A stretch of DNA of 23,129 bases from JAPUIN01 sp041580375 (lineage in GTDB: Bacteria > Acidobacteriota > Polarisedimenticolia > Gp22-AA2), in the NCBI GenBank assembly GCA_041580375.1, contig JBFGDZ010000036.1, positions 1-23,129 of the forward strand. Direction: 5' to 3'. Made by a program: the position numbers and the translations under genes. The notes beneath the pieces are model-generated. The model saw only the letters and a program-made list of their open reading frames with translations, did no database searches and was not told where the DNA came from. This document shows, piece after piece, positions 22,183-23,129 of the stretch. Numbering within the stretch: the first letter of the stretch is position 1; each line of letters starts with the position of its first letter.

Positions 22183-23129
22183 GTGCAACCGCGTCGTCTC
22201 TGCCTGGTCCTGCTCCTGTGCTGTCCATTCGCTCCCGCCGGGAGCGCGGCGGCCGCGACGGCTTCGACCGCCGCGGCGCGTCTGACCTTCGAGGAGCGCG
22301 TCGGGGCCCAGCGTGCCATCGAACGCGTGTACTACTCCCACGCGAGCGGCGCCACCAGGCCGTTCGAGGAGGCGGTCCCGCGCGCGATCCTCGAGCGCAA
22401 GGTCCGCACCTATCTCAAGCAGACGGTCGCGCTCGAGCGCTTCTGGAGCACGCCGGTCACGGCCGCGATGCTGCGCGGGGAGGCGGAGCGCATGGCCCGG
22501 GGGTCGCGCATGCCGGACAGGCTGCGCGCCCTGTACGCCGCGCTCGGCGACGATCCCGTGCTGATCCAGGAGTGTCTGGCGCGGCCCCTGCTCGTCGATC
22601 GGCTGGCCCGGAACTTCTATGCATACGACGATCGGATGCACGCCGCGGCGAGGCGCGCGGCGGAGGCGCTGGCGGCCGACCTGCGTGCGGGACGCATCGA
22701 TCCGGGCGTTCCCGATCAGCGCGGCCCGGTCACGGAGATCCGCCGGCGCGACCATGCGGCGGTCGCGGCCGGAGAGCCTGAGGCAGGCCACCGCCTCGAC
22801 GGGCGCGGTCCGGATCCCCCTCACGTCGATCTCCCGGCCGCCGACTACGATCGGCTGCGGAAGCGCCTGCCGGACCGGGTCGGTGGAGTGTCGCGCGTCG
22901 AGGAGCAACGCGAGAGATTCCTCGTTCGCGTTCTCCTGGACGATCGATCCGACCGGATCCGGGTCGCCACCTTCGAGGCGCCGAAGACGACCTGGGATCG
23001 ATTCTGGTCGGAGGTGGAGAACGATCTCGACGAGCATCGCGTCGAGACGGTCGCGTCGAGCGACGGGCCGACGGTCATGCCGGCGACGCGGGCCGCGTAC
23101 GGAACGGCCGCCGCCGTGCCGTGCCTTCC
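22183..23129 (+). CDS. Secreted parvulin/SurA-like protein (3' end beyond window)
   Basis: The frame from GTG 22183 is open to the window end (315 full codons) with no stop, so the gene is truncated. A signal peptide (RRLCLVLLLCCPFAPAGSAA) precedes a helical domain: LTFEERVGAQRAIERVYYSH, then ILERKVRTYLKQTVALERFW, the segment STPVTAAMLRGEAERMARGS, and DDPVLIQECLARPLLVDRLARNFYAYD. This resembles the chaperone-like N-terminal helices of SurA/parvulin-type periplasmic isomerases. A mixed region follows (FLVRVLLDDRSDRIRVATFE and TTWDRFWSEVENDL) that could be the start of a degenerate parvulin domain. Homologous N-terminal regions are, from memory, common in Acidobacteriota, sometimes joined to Kelch-like repeats. 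A periplasmic folding factor next to secreted multihaem cytochromes is plausible, but the catalytic part is not visible. Confidence 0.7.
   Translation, partial: MQPRRLCLVLLLCCPFAPAGSAAAATASTAAARLTFEERVGAQRAIERVYYSHASGATRPFEEAVPRAILERKVRTYLKQTVALERFWSTPVTAAMLRGEAERMARGSRMPDRLRALYAALGDDPVLIQECLARPLLVDRLARNFYAYDDRMHAAARRAAEALAADLRAGRIDPGVPDQRGPVTEIRRRDHAAVAAGEPEAGHRLDGRGPDPPHVDLPAADYDRLRKRLPDRVGGVSRVEEQRERFLVRVLLDDRSDRIRVATFEAPKTTWDRFWSEVENDLDEHRVETVASSDGPTVMPATRAAYGTAAAVPCL

Noticed and set aside
1..23129. tRNA, rRNA, CRISPR arrays, insertion sequences or phage genes
   Set aside because: No tRNA-like cloverleaf, regularly spaced repeat array, transposase or integrase sequence was seen on either strand.

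Overview
The window is GC-rich (roughly two thirds G+C), densely coded bacterial DNA. Signal peptides, a lipobox and an outer-membrane beta-barrel show a Gram-negative (diderm) cell. Family content (System II cytochrome c maturation, many multihaem cytochromes, six-bladed NHL propellers, a non-pyrrolysine MttB homologue) fits Acidobacteriota or a related deep-branching, probably metagenome-derived lineage. The taxonomy is inference only.

Layout. (1) 241-3089, plus strand: a trimethylamine-methyltransferase (MttB) superfamily protein translationally coupled to an APC-family permease, probably uptake and demethylation of a methylated amine or betaine. (2) 3090-3606: a convergent gap with a perfect 12-bp hairpin and nested long-range complementarities that suggest a structured RNA. 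(3) 3607-5853, minus: CoA-binding protein, cation diffusion facilitator and TIGR01777-type nucleotide-sugar-epimerase-like protein, overlapping end to end. (4) 5925-18565, minus: an 11-gene run of mostly overlapping genes. In transcription order it encodes a tetrahaem cytochrome, a cysteine-free outer-membrane beta-barrel, an NHL lipoprotein, a second tetrahaem cytochrome, a cytochrome with seven CxxCH plus one CX3CH motif, a secreted NHL protein, an 11-haem cytochrome, ResB, CcsA/ResC, a small membrane protein and a BchE-like B12/radical-SAM protein. (5) 18566-18916: a divergent control region with a 9-bp perfect inverted repeat. (6) 18917-21848, plus: a 21-haem 'doubled CXXCH' cytochrome and a third NHL protein. 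(7) 21849-23129: a leader rich in inverted repeats and the 5' part of a secreted parvulin/SurA-like protein cut by the window end.

Taken together, 5925-21848 encodes five multihaem c-type cytochromes (47 CxxCH sites plus one CX3CH), three beta-propellers, a porin-like barrel and a cytochrome c maturation pair. This is best read as a trans-envelope or extracellular electron-transfer system. It resembles known porin-cytochrome conduits in general plan, but its gene set differs from MtrCAB and OmbB-OmaB-OmcB in being organised around NHL propellers and in carrying its own haem-attachment machinery and a BchE-like enzyme.
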